In this document: positions 34,231 to 46,338 of the stretch, one piece after another | Numbering within the stretch: the first letter of the stretch is position 1 | Layout: every line of letters starts with the position of its first letter | NCBI GenBank assembly: GCA_025449115.1 | Contig: JAHLKC010000016.1 | Span: forward strand, 1-64,000 | DNA from: Chytridium lagenaria | Taxonomy: Eukaryota; Chytridiomycota; Chytridiomycetes; Chytridiales; Chytridiaceae | Length of the DNA stretch: 64,000 nt | Direction: 5' to 3' | Program-made: the position numbers and the translations under genes | Notes under the pieces: model-generated | The model's database searches: none | The model's input: only the letters and a program-made list of their open reading frames with translations | What the model was told of the DNA's origin: nothing

Positions 34231-36989
34231 TCAACTCAAACCCCCATCCCACCCTTCCCCAAGCTCCTCCAAACTCTCCTGATCCAACATCCTCATACAC
34301 CCATCCGGAATAAACGGCACAGCCCTCGCCCAAGCCCACCCCACATCCGCCTCAGTTCCCGACATGGCTGGCAACAAAAACGGCGGCACCACGACATCCA
34401 ACAACCCCTCCAAATCCCCGTCCTCCTCAACCCTTCGTATATCCTCCCCAACTTTCATAACATAAGCTTCAACTTCTTCAGGAAAACTCGGTTCCCCAAT
34501 CTCATAACGATAGCCGACCATCGTACGACCAATTTGAGGGATCGTGATAGCGTCTAGACCCGCCATGGTTTCAAGGAGTTCACCAAGATCCTGCAATGAC
34601 GTGGCGACTTGCAAGAATTGACAAATTTGAAGCGTTGGTTTCAGATGCCACAAAACGTTCCCCTCGGATAGGTGTGTCAGTGACATCCGGTGTGTCCTCC
34701 ATCTCTCTACACCAATCCATCAACGGATAAATTCAAGCGAACCTGCATTGCGCGGGCTCGACAGTGGAGGTCACGGGATGTGAGAACACGGTTGAAGAGG
34801 GTAGCGTTAATATGGTGGAGGGCTTGGATAATGGATTGACGGATAATGGAGGGATGGACGCCGGACGAGGTGAGAGCGTTCTTGGAAGAATCGAGGATCG
34901 TGAGAAGTGTGCGGGGGGTGACTTTATAGGGTTCTTTGGATGCAGACCAGCGTCCTAATATACCGATACGGCGAGGGGCGGCTGTAGCGGAGGGTACGGG
35001 GGAGGCAGGAGGGGAGATGGGAGAATTTGAACCGACGAGACTGTTTGGTAGAATGGTTGGAGATGTTAACGGTGTTGACATCGCTTGGATTCGTTTGATG
35101 TGGTTGTCTGATGCTGTAGAAGCGGTCGTCGTCTTCCGAGCCCCGTGAAAGCGTTTTCGAATCTCGTGTTGGCGATGGCTTCCTTTTCGCCGTGATCGAT
35201 GAGGGCGGCGTCTAAAACTTGGAGGAGCTGACGAGTGAGGTTGTGGGAGAAGAGAACGTAGAGTTCGCGAAGAAGTTCAGTGAAGGTGGCTTGGTGATCG
35301 GTTGTAGAGCTGCGTAGACCAGGGTCACGACGGAGGTAGCGGATGAGCTGGGCGGTGTTGGCGATGTGATGGGCGAGGAGATGGCTGTCGTCCGGCGTTT
35401 TCTAAACATTTTCGATAAGCATGAGGCGATGCGACAACAAGCTATGTACCTGAATTTCGCCAACGATTACTGCGAGTGCTTTTGAAAAGAATGTATCCAA
35501 GAATTCCGGTGTATTCCAATAATGCGCGTACCTTGCACACAAAATCATAATATTCGCTGGTATTGGCTTTGACAACTTCTTCCTTCTCTGACGGCGTTGA
35601 GCAGAAGGTTGAAGATTGACGATAGCGACTTTCAGAATTCCGTCCATTTTCTTTTCATCAAAAACAAGCATTTGGTCTAAACTGCAGCGATCCCAATCAA
35701 AGGGGAGGGAGGTGTCGTCTACATCGGAATCAGAGTCTGACGAAGTTGAGGGAATAAGGTCGGATTTGGCGCTGGGGTATGCTACGGATATCTAAAGGAA
35801 TTTAAGTTAAATAAAACGAATTAAAAACGCACCCTTTGGGATTCATCCCTTTTCAGTTTAGTATCATCGCCATATCCAGAGTCTTCATCCTTTGCAAAAA
35901 ATAGACTTCCGTCAATAAAAGAACTTTCGGGCTTCGATTGTTCCATATCCAGAATCTTTCTCATCTCTTGTGATGCGTCTCTTTTTACAATATCCAATGA
36001 TCTCCCGCGGTTTGATTTCAAGTCCTTTGATGCACCACATTCGATGAGCGTCTTGGCAGAGTCCTCGTGTCCGTTCGAGCAGGCCCAAAGAAGAGGCGTC
36101 CATCCATCTGAATAAGTACATTACATTAGAACACACCACTGAATAGATTGAGCGAGATCACTCACTCTTATCACGATCATCAACATTGGCGCCTTCCTCG
36201 ATCAATATTCTAATTATATCCGCATATCCCCAACATGCTGCATAGACGATAGCTGGAGTTCCATCCTCGTCTTTCCCGTTAAGGTCAATCCAGTCTTTGA
36301 CATTTGTTTCATTGTTGAAGTCTCTTTAATCTTCCCAAGCATCATCCCAACCTTCCCAATATCCCCATTCGAACAAGCCCGAATGAAAATCGCAGTAATC
36401 CTTTCTCTTTTCTCATCGTCCGATATCGCATTGTCGCTTGCAATGTCTTCTGGCTCTAGAAATAGAGAAACTTCTGTAGAAATGGTTGAAAATGATGTGT
36501 TGCTGGCATCAAGCAGTGTTTCACCGAGTAGGGGAAGCTCCTGCATGAATTCCAAAGTTGGATCTGCTGGCTATGGATGAGGCGATTGATGGGCGACGAG
36601 ATTTGGATTGTGGACCTGATGGCGTCGTTGGTGGCGAGGTTGGGACTCGGTGTGGCATCAAGTTTTGCGGAGACCTTTTGGGTGATGGTGTTGGAGTTGG
36701 AAAACTGGCAGATAATTCTTCAGGCCTGTCGCTAAACCTTTAGGTTGAATTAAGAGAGAGAGTGGTTAGACGGGGAAAGACGCTGATCTCGCCGATAACA
36801 AACAAATTCCACTTCTTCAACTTTAAGCCCATTATAACATGCAAGAGCTGAATGCAATAATGCAGTAAAGCTTACCGTTAGGCGGCGAAGCAGGTTGGAG
36901 GGTAGCCTCAACGATGCCTTCTTCATCGTCAAAGCCGCCGTCAAACATGACCTCAACGACCTCTTTGGGTCGTCCGCTGGGGATGCCAT
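34231..36989 (-). CDS. Ankyrin-repeat protein with C-terminal DIL (dilute) domain
   Basis: Starts at MASPADDPK, followed (after a one-base break) by an acidic segment. Three ankyrin-type repeats follow: ITAIFIRACSNGDIGKV, GTPAIVYAACWGYADIIRIL and GWTPLLWACSNGHEDSAKTL. After a Ser/Asp-rich linker the C-terminal half is helical, with NIMILCARYAHYWNTPEF, HLLAHHIANTAQLIRYL, FSHNLTRQLLQVL, GNVLWHLKPTLQICQFLQ and a final MRMLDQESLEELGE. This resembles the DIL cargo-binding domain of class V myosins, found joined to ankyrin repeats but without a motor in some fungal proteins. A role in actin-linked transport is possible. Several introns and frame breaks; the exon map is incomplete. Confidence 0.72.
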
Positions 36990-37739
36990 CGTATGTAATG
37001 CACCACAAGGGAATAAAGATTATCCCGTCAATACGCCTTGAATATGCTGCTTGAGAGCTAAAGGATGATGGGATGACGGGTTGCTGGGTGTGCGGTGTGC
37101 GCCGGTGTGCGGTTGCTGCTCTCCTAATGCCTCTTCAAACCTTCAAAACTTGAAAAGCAAAGCAGTAATTGGACAGCCCCTTATTAAAGAGGTAATACAA
37201 TAAATTACCGCTGGATTCCACGTTACCAGAGACTTGGTCAAAAATAACCAAACCATCCCAACGCGACCGTCTCTCCTCCTCGTTCTGAAGAAAGAGTCCA
37301 CCCAAATCTATATTTTCAAGCGCATGCTGATCCCTTCCTCCCACTTCACGCATGCTGCCTGACTAATGACAGTCACTGCAGCAGTGCTTGGTGACTTTCG
37401 CCCATTTACCGTTTCCTCAACAAAACGCAAAACTTCTGCGCGCGCTGTACAAAAAGGGGGAAGCGTAGCAGTATCGGCCTGGAGTGAGCTGCACTTGCTG
37501 TCAAACCACCCAGAATGCTTGAATGAGGGATATTTAAAGCGACGCTTACAGCCAACTCAGGAAATTACACATTGCAAAAACAGAAAAAATTTCAATTTGA
37601 CGCCCCTCATTCGTCTCCTTGGATCCCTTCGTCTCAACATCCTTTTTGCTCGTTAAACTCTCTTTCTTGGACTCACCTGCGCGCATCAGCGACATCCAAC
37701 CCATCTTCTGATAGCCTCAAGCTCCTCCATACCACCAAC
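36990..37739. promoter_or_regulatory. Divergent promoter region (ankyrin/DIL and GLO3)
   Basis: A 0.75-kb region between two divergent starts. It contains a short GTGTGCGG-type repeat near 37087-37115. Small frames on both strands (for example 37135-37353) have no recognisable domain. Confidence 0.45.
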
Positions 37740-40216
37740 ATGGCCCCATCGGACCTTACAAAGGCAGAGATCACCGAAATCTTCAAGAAGCTCAAATCAC
37801 AGAAGAGGGAAAACAAAGTCTGTTTCTTCAAGATCCCTGCTAACGGCTGGTTGCATCTGGATTTCCCCCCACTTAATAATTGGATTGTTGACTGACATAC
37901 CTTTTGATTGTTGTCATTTCAGGTATGCTTCGACTGCGGTGCAAAGAATCCGACATGGAGTACCGTCACCTACGGTGTTTACCTGTGCTTGGACTGCTCG
38001 GCTGTACACAGGAACATGGGAGTGCACATTTCTTTTGTCAGGTGAGAATGGCTGCTATGGATGATGGATTGGGATTTAATGTCCTGCTCTCCTGTTGATC
38101 TTGTTTTGATCTTCGGCGTCGAGGGCATCACTCCTTGGATTCTTTTCATGGATACGAAAGTGTTGACGTTAGATTTAAACATCTAACCTTCCGCTTTATT
38201 TGTTGTCGCTCGAACTTGTGTGCGCCTACATCTCCCAACCACAATCATATCAGATCAACCATCCTCGACTCCTGGTCTCTTGAGCAACTCCGCGTCATGA
38301 AGCACGGCGGGAACGCCAACGCCATTGAATTCTTTCGCTCCCACGGCTCCGGTCCAGAAAAGTTTAAAGACGCCAAATCCAAGTACACCTCCCGCATCGG
38401 AACAATGTATAAAGAAAAGCTTCGCAAGCTCGCTCTCGCCGATGCGGACCGGTACCCCAATGGTATCGTCTTGGATGGTGCAGAGACTACTTCTCCTTCG
38501 GCTCAGAAGAACTCGCAGGATGATTTCTTTGCGGACTGGGATACACCTACCTCGTCGGAAAAGAACTCACCAGCTTTGGGAAATGCTACTTTGGTGAAGC
38601 AGACACCGTCGCCGGCGGTTGTTCCTGCGTCGCCTGTTACTGCTGTCAACAAGGCACCGTCTCCTTTTAGTCAACCCGCTGAGCCCAAGTTTGGAGGATT
38701 TAGCGAGGCGTCCGCAACATCTGTCTCAGCCTCTGCTGTGAGTTCGGTGAGCTTTTTTTACAGCAACCCTATTTTGTTCAGAAACATGATGATTCAATGA
38801 CAGCTAACGTATTTGACACGTTTTTTTAGAACACGTTCGACGATGATGATGACTGGGGAGACTCTTCCGACTTCACGGCCCCTACGCCCGCTCCAGTTTC
38901 CACCTTCTCCACCCCAGCTCCCTCCAAACTCGCCCCCGCCCCCGTTCCCGTCGTCAAGCCAAAGGAGCCCGAACCCGCGGCCGTGATCATCCCCGCGGCT
39001 GAACCAAGCCCACCACTCACTTGTCCTCTCTTGGCGGTGGCAGCAAAAAGAAAGGTCTCGGTGCCAAAAAAGCCACGAAAGTGATCAACTTTGACGATGC
39101 GGAGCGACGTGCCAAAGAGGAAGAAGAGCGGTTTAAGCGTGAAGACGAGGAGAGGAAGAAACGTCAGGAAGAGGAGAAGGCCAATGCGTCGCTGTTTGCG
39201 AATGATACGTTTGGAACACCTTCTGCAGGATCCAGGTTTGCTTTTGGAGCTGTTGAGGCGAGTAAAGGTGGTAAGGGAGGGAAAAGTCAGGAGGATGATG
39301 AGATGGATAGATTGGGGATGGGGGTGGATAGACTTGGATTCGGCTTTGGCTTTGATCCAAAGGCGCCGCAGGGAAAGACACCTTCGTCGTTTGGCGCAAC
39401 CTCGTTTGGAGCAACCTCTTCTTCGTCTTCTGGGTTCGGGGCCTCTGGAGCTTCGTCGTCGTTTGCAGCATCGTCTGGAGCGTCGAAGGGATATGGTGGT
39501 GGAAGCGGGAATGGCGGTAGCAAGGACGGATGGGGAGCGTCGTCAAAGAATTCGTATGAGAATGACCGGTATGGAGACGACCGCCGTGGTGGATTTGGAG
39601 GTGGAGGCTTTGGGTCAACACCGGGAGGCGGCGCTGCTGCGGCTTTGAACGATGGAGATGCTCAGAAGAGGTTCGGCAGCGCAAAAGCCATTTCTAGTGA
39701 TCAGTACTTTGGAAGGGGAAATTATGATGAAAGGGAAAGGTACGTAAAATTATCAGTCGTCCCATGTTACTCATTCCTCCTCTTCATTCTTCCTTTTATT
39801 GATCGTTCAATATGATCGTTTATTTTTAAATATTTTTATGCTTTCGTTTTACTTAACATTTTTGGGTTTCCCAGCGCCGAAAGCCCGTGACAGACTCCAA
39901 CAGTTTCAAGGTAAAAGTGGGTTGGATCCGACGAGTATTACGGGCGTGACGAAAGCGCGTACGCTGAACGTCGGAACAGTGGGAGTGGACTTGTGGATGC
40001 GGTTGGAAGCACGGCAAGGGACTTTGCTTCCAAGTTTGTGGATCAGGGGATACAAGATTTGAGTAGCTTGAAGAAGATTGTGGCGGAGGGAGGCAGTAAG
40101 CTAGGAAATATATTGCAGGATATGCAGGTGAGTGATTGTTGGGGTTGGTTTATGTGGCATGTGGTTTGCATTGACTTTTTAAAATTTTGTAGTCACGGTA
40201 TGGAGGCGGATATTAA
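37740..40216 (+). CDS. GLO3: Glo3-type ArfGAP (ArfGAP2/3), COPI coat regulator
   Basis: Stimulates GTP hydrolysis on Arf1 during COPI vesicle cycling at the Golgi. Exons 37740-37817, 37923-38041, 38254-38746, 38830-39739, 39875-40127 and 40193-40216. The zinc finger is complete, CFDC-x16-CLDC, with the arginine finger region [13 protein letters not shown] and [15 protein letters not shown]. The middle holds acidic/aromatic DDDDDWGD and a basic-acidic coiled region ([13 protein letters not shown]). The Glo3 motif [13 protein letters not shown] and an amphipathic C-terminal region ([13 protein letters not shown]) assign it to ArfGAP2/3 rather than Gcs1. Single-base breaks near 39010 and 39880. 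The last exon encodes only SRYGGGY. Confidence 0.93.
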
Positions 40217-40757
40217 GTGTCAGTTTTACGGGAGGGCACTTCAAATTTGCACGGCATATATATGTTATGCAGAGTTTTTAAGATTTCGTGTTTTTGTCAT
40301 CGTTATTGGTCCTGCAGCCATCGTGCTTAGCCCCTCACTTATATTTCGTGGTTCCCCTCTCTTTTAGTTATCGACCTCTCCTTTTATTTACAGACGCGTA
40401 TCGCGTCTTTTGTTCTTGGTGCTTTCTTTTTCTTTTATTAATATACACACACGATGTTGTTTACATCACCATCCAAATTCTCGTTCGAACGTTGAATATG
40501 CATTGGCCGATGTGATTGGGGGAAATGGGACTTGGCCAACGGCTGACCCCAATCGCGCAACATCACGTAGACACACCCATTCCCCCTATCACGACATCCC
40601 CATTGTTCTCATGCAGCGCTCTGATATGCCAACACCCGAGACACGATACCTCGTCTCCAAAGACACAATCCAAAGTTGTTTTGATACTCCTACAACCCTT
40701 CCTAGGCTTACTAGGAATCTCGTAGAAGAATAATCTATCCAATATTGCATCGAACGC
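40217..40757. other. Tandem spacer GLO3 to next gene
   Basis: T-rich 3' UTR and the promoter of the downstream gene. No gene seen. Confidence 0.5.
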
Positions 40758-42551
40758 ATGACGCCTACAGGAGGCCCTCGCTTCCCGGCCTCGAGCCCGC
40801 CACTGGAACGAAGCAAAAACCCTATATCCGCGCTTAAGGCCCTTCATGTGGCTCCATCCGCGTCAAACCAGGATATATTCCATTCCACGCATTCGTTTCT
40901 TATGGATGAGGATGGATCTCGAGTCGATATCTCGGGACCAGCGTCTACAGAAAACATGACAGAGGTTGCGAAACCCCCGCGTCCACGTCCACTCTCGCTG
41001 TCATCCAACAATATCACGCGGTCAACTTCGGCGTTGAGTCCACGCCCGCATCGGAGCCCGCGGTCGCCTATTACGAAAGTGTGGGTTGTAAGGTTACCTG
41101 ATGGGCGGATGATTGAGGTTGGGGAGGTTGAGGGTGGGACGACTGTTGGGGAGGTTTGGAGGAAGGTGTTGGCGAATGAGATGGTGGAGGAGCTGGATTT
41201 AGGAGGGGCTGGGATGAGGGTTGGGGACAGGGCTGTTGCTGAGGAGGAGCGGCTGGAGGGGGTTTGGAGGGAGGTGGGAGGGGAGAGGGTTTTAAATGTG
41301 TTTTTGTCGGGGGGTGGGGGGGAGGAAGAAAGCGGGTGGACGGAAAGGAGGGTTGGTGGTGGGGAGGGGGAAGATAAGAAGAAAAGTAGTGAAGACGGAA
41401 GAGGAGTTCAAGTAATTAACTCTGGTATTGAACAAGGGGTTGTGGAAGGGAAGAGAGAAATGGCTGTTGAATTGATACCCTCAGATCCCCGAAGAGCTAG
41501 CTTTGCGATAAACATTGAGGAGAACAGAGAGATGGCTGTTGAATTGATACCTGTAAAATCACGGCCCGTCAGTTTTGCCATTAACGTTGAACGTGTGGCG
41601 CCATTTAGTAGAGACGCGTCGAGTTTAGTAGATGGATGTGGGGGGAGTGTTCGGAGCGAGTCCACGATAAGGTAAGTCACCTCCTTCTCCTTATTCGCCC
41701 TTTTCGTTCCAATATATCATCATTAACTTTTTTTTACCTAGTCCAACCACCCCATCTGATTCCATAAAACTCCATATCCACCTCCCATACGACCGTATCC
41801 TCCCTATAACTGTCCCAGCAATGTCAACAATCTCAACGCTCAAATCGCTTATTTACCCAGACCTTGCCGTGCTTCCTGACGATCTGTCACGGTTCATGCT
41901 GCACATGGATGGCCGAAACTTGGGGGACGCGGAAATCGTCGGAGAGATTGAGGGGGTCAGAGAGAGGGGTATGAAATTGGTGCTGGCTGGGGAGGCAGAG
42001 AGGAAGGAGGAGGGGATACCAGGGTGGGAGTTCTTGGAAAGGTATCATTTTGTTGTTCGACTCTCAGTACTCATATCTGAACTGGCTAACATATTATTGA
42101 CTTTTTTGTTATAATTCTCTTTAAAAGATCACGAAATCAGGCAAAGGTTCACACCGAGTTTACTTGCTCCGTCTGCCGGAGCTCCCGCATCCAATGTATC
42201 TCCTGTTCCCGTCTCTTTTGTCCAACCTGTACCCGTCTTTCTCCGTCGGACGGCTTCACGACTCCCCTCTCAAGTCGTCTCCGTTTAAGTCTTCCCCGCG
42301 TATCAACGCCAGGTAGCACCACCTCGACCGCAACGCTTGTTGGAAAATCGGTAGAGGAAGGAGAAAAACCCACTGTGCAATGCTCGGGCTGTTTGGCGTT
42401 GAAGGTGGAACGATCGCGAGGTGGGAGTCGAGGAGTTGCAGTCTGGTTGGCCTTTGTGATTGTGTTGCTTGTGGTTTTAGGTATGGTTGGGGTGTTGGTT
42501 TTGTTTGGGGTTGTGGGTGTTGAGCGGGGGTTTCAGTTTAAAAAGGAGTGA
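40758..42551 (+). CDS. Tail-anchored protein with two ubiquitin-like domains and Cys-rich zinc module
   Basis: Three intact exons: 40758-41671, 41742-42041, 42128-42551, about 545 residues and no frame break. After a Pro/Ser-rich N-terminus comes a ubiquitin-like fold (KVWVVRLPDGRMIEVGEVEG...). Next is a low-complexity linker with a duplicated 30-residue segment (REMAVELIP...SFAIN, twice). A second ubiquitin-like fold follows (IKLHIHLPYDRILPITVPA). Exon 3 has CSVC-x6-CISC-x4-CPTC and later CSGC, a likely zinc-binding module. The C-terminus is one hydrophobic helix (LAFVIVLLVVLGMVGVLVLF) with about 12 residues after it, typical of a tail anchor. I know no family with this order. Linked to membrane-bound ubiquitin-type signalling by shape only. 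Confidence 0.7.
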
Positions 42552-43022
42552 AGAAGTGTAGGCGATTAATTGTTAAGGAGTGTGGCAGTTTTTTAGAAGG
42601 CTTTACGAATTTTAAGTTTAGACTTGTTGTTTACCTTTATATGGCGAATATTGGGATATTCTTCTGGTTTCTTTAAGTTTGATGAAGTATGTTTTCAACA
42701 TTTATTTATTTGTAGTTTGGTCCAATGTTTTGCGCTTCGGATAATAAAGTGCGTTATGGTCGAATTAAAAATGCAAAGAATAAGTAAAAAGACTCCAAAC
42801 AGGATGCATTATTTATGGTGTTTGGCATGAATTAATATTGATATGATTATTATTGAATATGGTAAGAAAACGAGACAAAAGTCATACTAGCGATAATAGT
42901 GGTCTGTGATAGGTGTAAAGTACAAAGAAAACTGGAAAACATAACCAGGAAAAACAGCGAAATGAAAAGTGAAGATAGAATAGATAAAGATAAAAATCGA
43001 CGATGCGAACGAAAACGTGCGG
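42552..43022. other. Convergent 3' spacer
   Basis: AT-rich spacer between the UBL/Zn/TM gene (+) and vinculin (-). Nothing else seen. Confidence 0.55.
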
Positions 43023-46000
43023 TCATCGTGCAGGTGCCAACCTTTTTGACCTATATACATTTCTCCTAAACCTAATCATATCCATCGGCTTCGCCTTTCC
43101 ACCTGCATTTTTCTCCCATCCCTTCGCAGCCCTTAAACTTCCCGCCTCCGCATTCCCCAAGCAACTCTTGACCGCCATCATCAAATTCTGAGCACAACCG
43201 ACAAGCTGCAAATCCCGATCAGTATCCCCTGGACTCGCCGTCTTGACCGCCGCAATAATCTTCAGCTGCTGTGCCAATGTATCGATACGGTCCAAGTTTA
43301 ACAAGAGCGCGGATTTCAGACGCTTATCTGTACACGTGTCTGCGATGGGGCGCGTGGAGAGTACAATGGAGGAGGCTTCCGACATGATTTGTTGGGCGGC
43401 GGTGATGAAAGCGCGTTTTGTTTCGGGAGTGCAGTCTTTGCGGAGGAGGGCGTGATGGGTGCCAAGTCAGTGAGCCGGGCGGACATTTTTTGGACAGCGT
43501 CGATGATGGGGTTGTCTTTTGAAGTCCAATGTGATGCTTCGATTTTGAGTTCTTGAGCTGCAGCCTATAAACACCAATTGAGCACATGTATTGATGTTAT
43601 CTAAGTTACCTGAATTGGGTTAGCTTTTGCTTCAGCCTCGGATAACGGCATGGGTGGCTCTTCTTCGACAAAGACGACGTCTGAAAGGACGTTTTCGAGG
43701 AGTTGGACGGATATGCCTTGGATGGAGAGGTCGGGAGTTGCGGGGAGTTCTTTCGGTTGATCTGGAATGGAATCTGGGACGATGCCGCGATGGTTACGGA
43801 TGAGGTCACCGATAGACGTAAAGCGGGATGCGAGTTCTTTGACTTGGCCCTGAATGGCAACGGAATCTGCAACTGTGATTTTTGAGCTTCGTTGATGGTT
43901 TTCGTCTTGCCAAGGAGTAGTGGGATAACTATACGTAATAGCATTTAGAAGATTAAAGAAATGGAAGTAAAATTACCTCGTTCGATTTCCTTGATTTTGA
44001 TGTCCAAGTTCACTTTGTATGCTTGATCTTCCGTTAAATCAACTTCCTTGCGTGCGATGCTGAGAAAATGCGACGCGCAAGCAACGAGGTCGTTGCTTTC
44101 TTTGCGGAACCTTTCGGTATCTCCGACATTTGAGGCAGTTTCTAGAGCCTCCGAATGCATATCAAGTGCATTGCCTACAAAAATGAATTAGCTTGGAAAG
44201 AATAGTGAGGAAGAAATACATACGTGCTCCCGTCAAAAGATCACTCATCTTGAACGAGCCTTCCTGACACATAACCCCTGCCAGCATCTCCCTAGCACTT
44301 CCTTCCCAAGCCTCACACATATGTTCCAGATAATCTTTTGCGGTTCCATCGGCTGGATTCATCACCACCATCCTCCCAGCACTCATCAAAGCCGGCACCA
44401 TCCCCGTCAACCTTTCCCTAATTTCCCCAATCTCCTTTCCCCCCTCGCTAACACCCTCCTGGGCAAGTGTCGTCAAGTTCACCATTCTCAACGCCTCGCC
44501 TTCATCTCATGAGCAGCGGACGTGAGTTTAGGTCGGTTGCTTCTTCAGCGGATTCGAGAAAGGTAACATAGGGTGTCGCGATAAGACGACGGTCGGAGAG
44601 GGTTGAAAGGGAGACGGTGAGCTCCCCGAGGAGAGCTCGGGTGCGGGACGTGACGAGGGCAGAGTGTTTCTCAGAGGCGAGGTCGAGAAGGGAAAGGAGC
44701 TCTTGTTGGTGGCGAGGACTTTCGGGACGGTCAAGGGCAGCTTGGGCTGCGGAAGCGATTTTGGGTTCAGCGTGGGTGATGACGTCGCTGAGCACTTGGA
44801 GATCGTTTTTAAGTTCTCGGGACTTGAGATTGTCGATGGTGCCTAGTTATTATTGTAAGATACCGCGCAAGACTTTATAAATGATATAAGAGAAAGAACC
44901 TTACGTTTCGTGTCCGCAACAACAGCAGTCGTGGCTTGCTTATAATCATACAACGCATTTTTCAGTGCCGCCTCAGAACTTGAGGCCACGGCAGACCTAA
45001 TGCCCGCAGCCGCTTCATCCACCTTCCTCTTCATCTTCCCAACATCTCTCTCTACGCCAACCGTGAAACTCGCCACCCCTTCTCCCATCACGCTCGCCCC
45101 AACTCCTGCTCCTTCTTCACATCCAATCCGCACAACCTCCTCAATTTCCCTACACACCCTCTCCATCCTCGCACACGCTGAACTCCGAATTTGCCGCGCC
45201 TCAACAACGCCAGGATTGCTTAACGCCATACGGCATGCGGACATCAGTAAAGGACTTTCCCTTACCAATCCTTTGACGGCTGTATGAAGACGTGCTTGCA
45301 GATTCGGGTCCAGTATCTCTGTGATGCGCTTTGACGTTAACTGTCCAAGCGTTACAACGGCCTGTCCATAAATCGCGACAGCGACGGCGTAAAACATGAT
45401 GAGGATCTGCCTCGGGCTTTCCCGGTCTCTGGGTGGATTTACCAGTGGGTGAGATGGGGATTGGGTGGATTCGAGAATTGTTGTATCGATGTGTGCGAGT
45501 GGGCGCGAACTTGACGGGAGGCGGAGATGATGCGACGAACTTCAGCGTCGTCAAAGGTGGTGAGGACCATGGTTGTTACCGTGAAGGATTCCACGGACGG
45601 AGTCTAGGAGTTGGCCACGGCCGGGAGATGAGTAGGGGTCGCGGACGAGTTGGCTGGTTGACGTGAGCAGGAGGTCTGAGGCCTTTAAAACTGAAGATGA
45701 ATATGTTTAGATATATTGAAGTCCATTATATTAATCTTTCGGTCACTTCAAACGGTAGCTTTATCGTCTTCCAACGCAGTTTCACATACTCGTCACCAAC
45801 AAAGATTAACACAACGGTGTGGCTAGCTCACCTTCCTCACAAGCCTCCGGCATCCCATTTCTCAACGCATCATCCGCATTCCCCTGCGCCGCAATCCGTT
45901 TTCCAATGCCTACCAGGCTTCGTATTTGATCATCCACAATCTTAGCTAAAGCCGACAGATCCGGCATGGGCGTTTTACTGATCTCTGCCTCTGAGATGAT

Positions 46001-46065
46001 CAAGATGAGGCGGTGACAGCCTCAGCTAGAGGGCTGAGGACGGATTTGCTCGTTGTCGTGTGCAT
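43023..46065 (-). CDS. VCL: Vinculin
   Basis: Vinculin links talin or catenins to actin at adhesion sites. The match runs end to end. The N-terminus has SVLSPLAEAV and MPDLSALAKIVDDQIRSLVGIGKRI. Exon 2 (from 45690) has DPYSSPGRGQLLDSVRGIL and LTTFDDAEVRRII, the talin-binding D1 region. The middle has repeated four-helix bundles. A short acidic/Pro linker (FVEEEPPMPL) precedes the tail: ELKIEASHWTSKDNPIIDAV, CTDKRL, LAQQLKIIAAVK and CAQNLMMAVKS. Introns include 45691-45831 and 44843-44904. About 850 residues versus about 1,066 in animals, so one bundle may be shorter or missing. Frame breaks near 46018, 45545 and 43455. The C-terminal WVRKTPWYQ-type end of animals is replaced by a Lys/Arg-rich end. 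Confidence 0.9.
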
Positions 46066-46338
46066 GGTTGTTCACAAAGTTGATGGGAAAGACATAAGTT
46101 TTGAAGGTTTGAGGTTTTATATCGCGGAGTTCTTTGGGATTCCAGAAGCGTGGGTAAATTCTAAGTGAATATTTGAAAAATGTTGACGGATGAGGCACAT
46201 TCATCCACACTGGTTTTGGTAACAGTAAGTCTGCGGAAAATCGTAAAACGTCGTGCGAGTCATTAACGAATGGTCTCTACAACAAAGTCCATATTTTGCT
46301 TTAGCAACGTTATTATGCTGCTTAAGCCTTTATTTATT

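Noticed and set aside
37135..37353. Minus-strand frame of 72 codons between the ankyrin/DIL and GLO3 genes
   Set aside because: No domain, no splice partners and it lies in a divergent promoter region.
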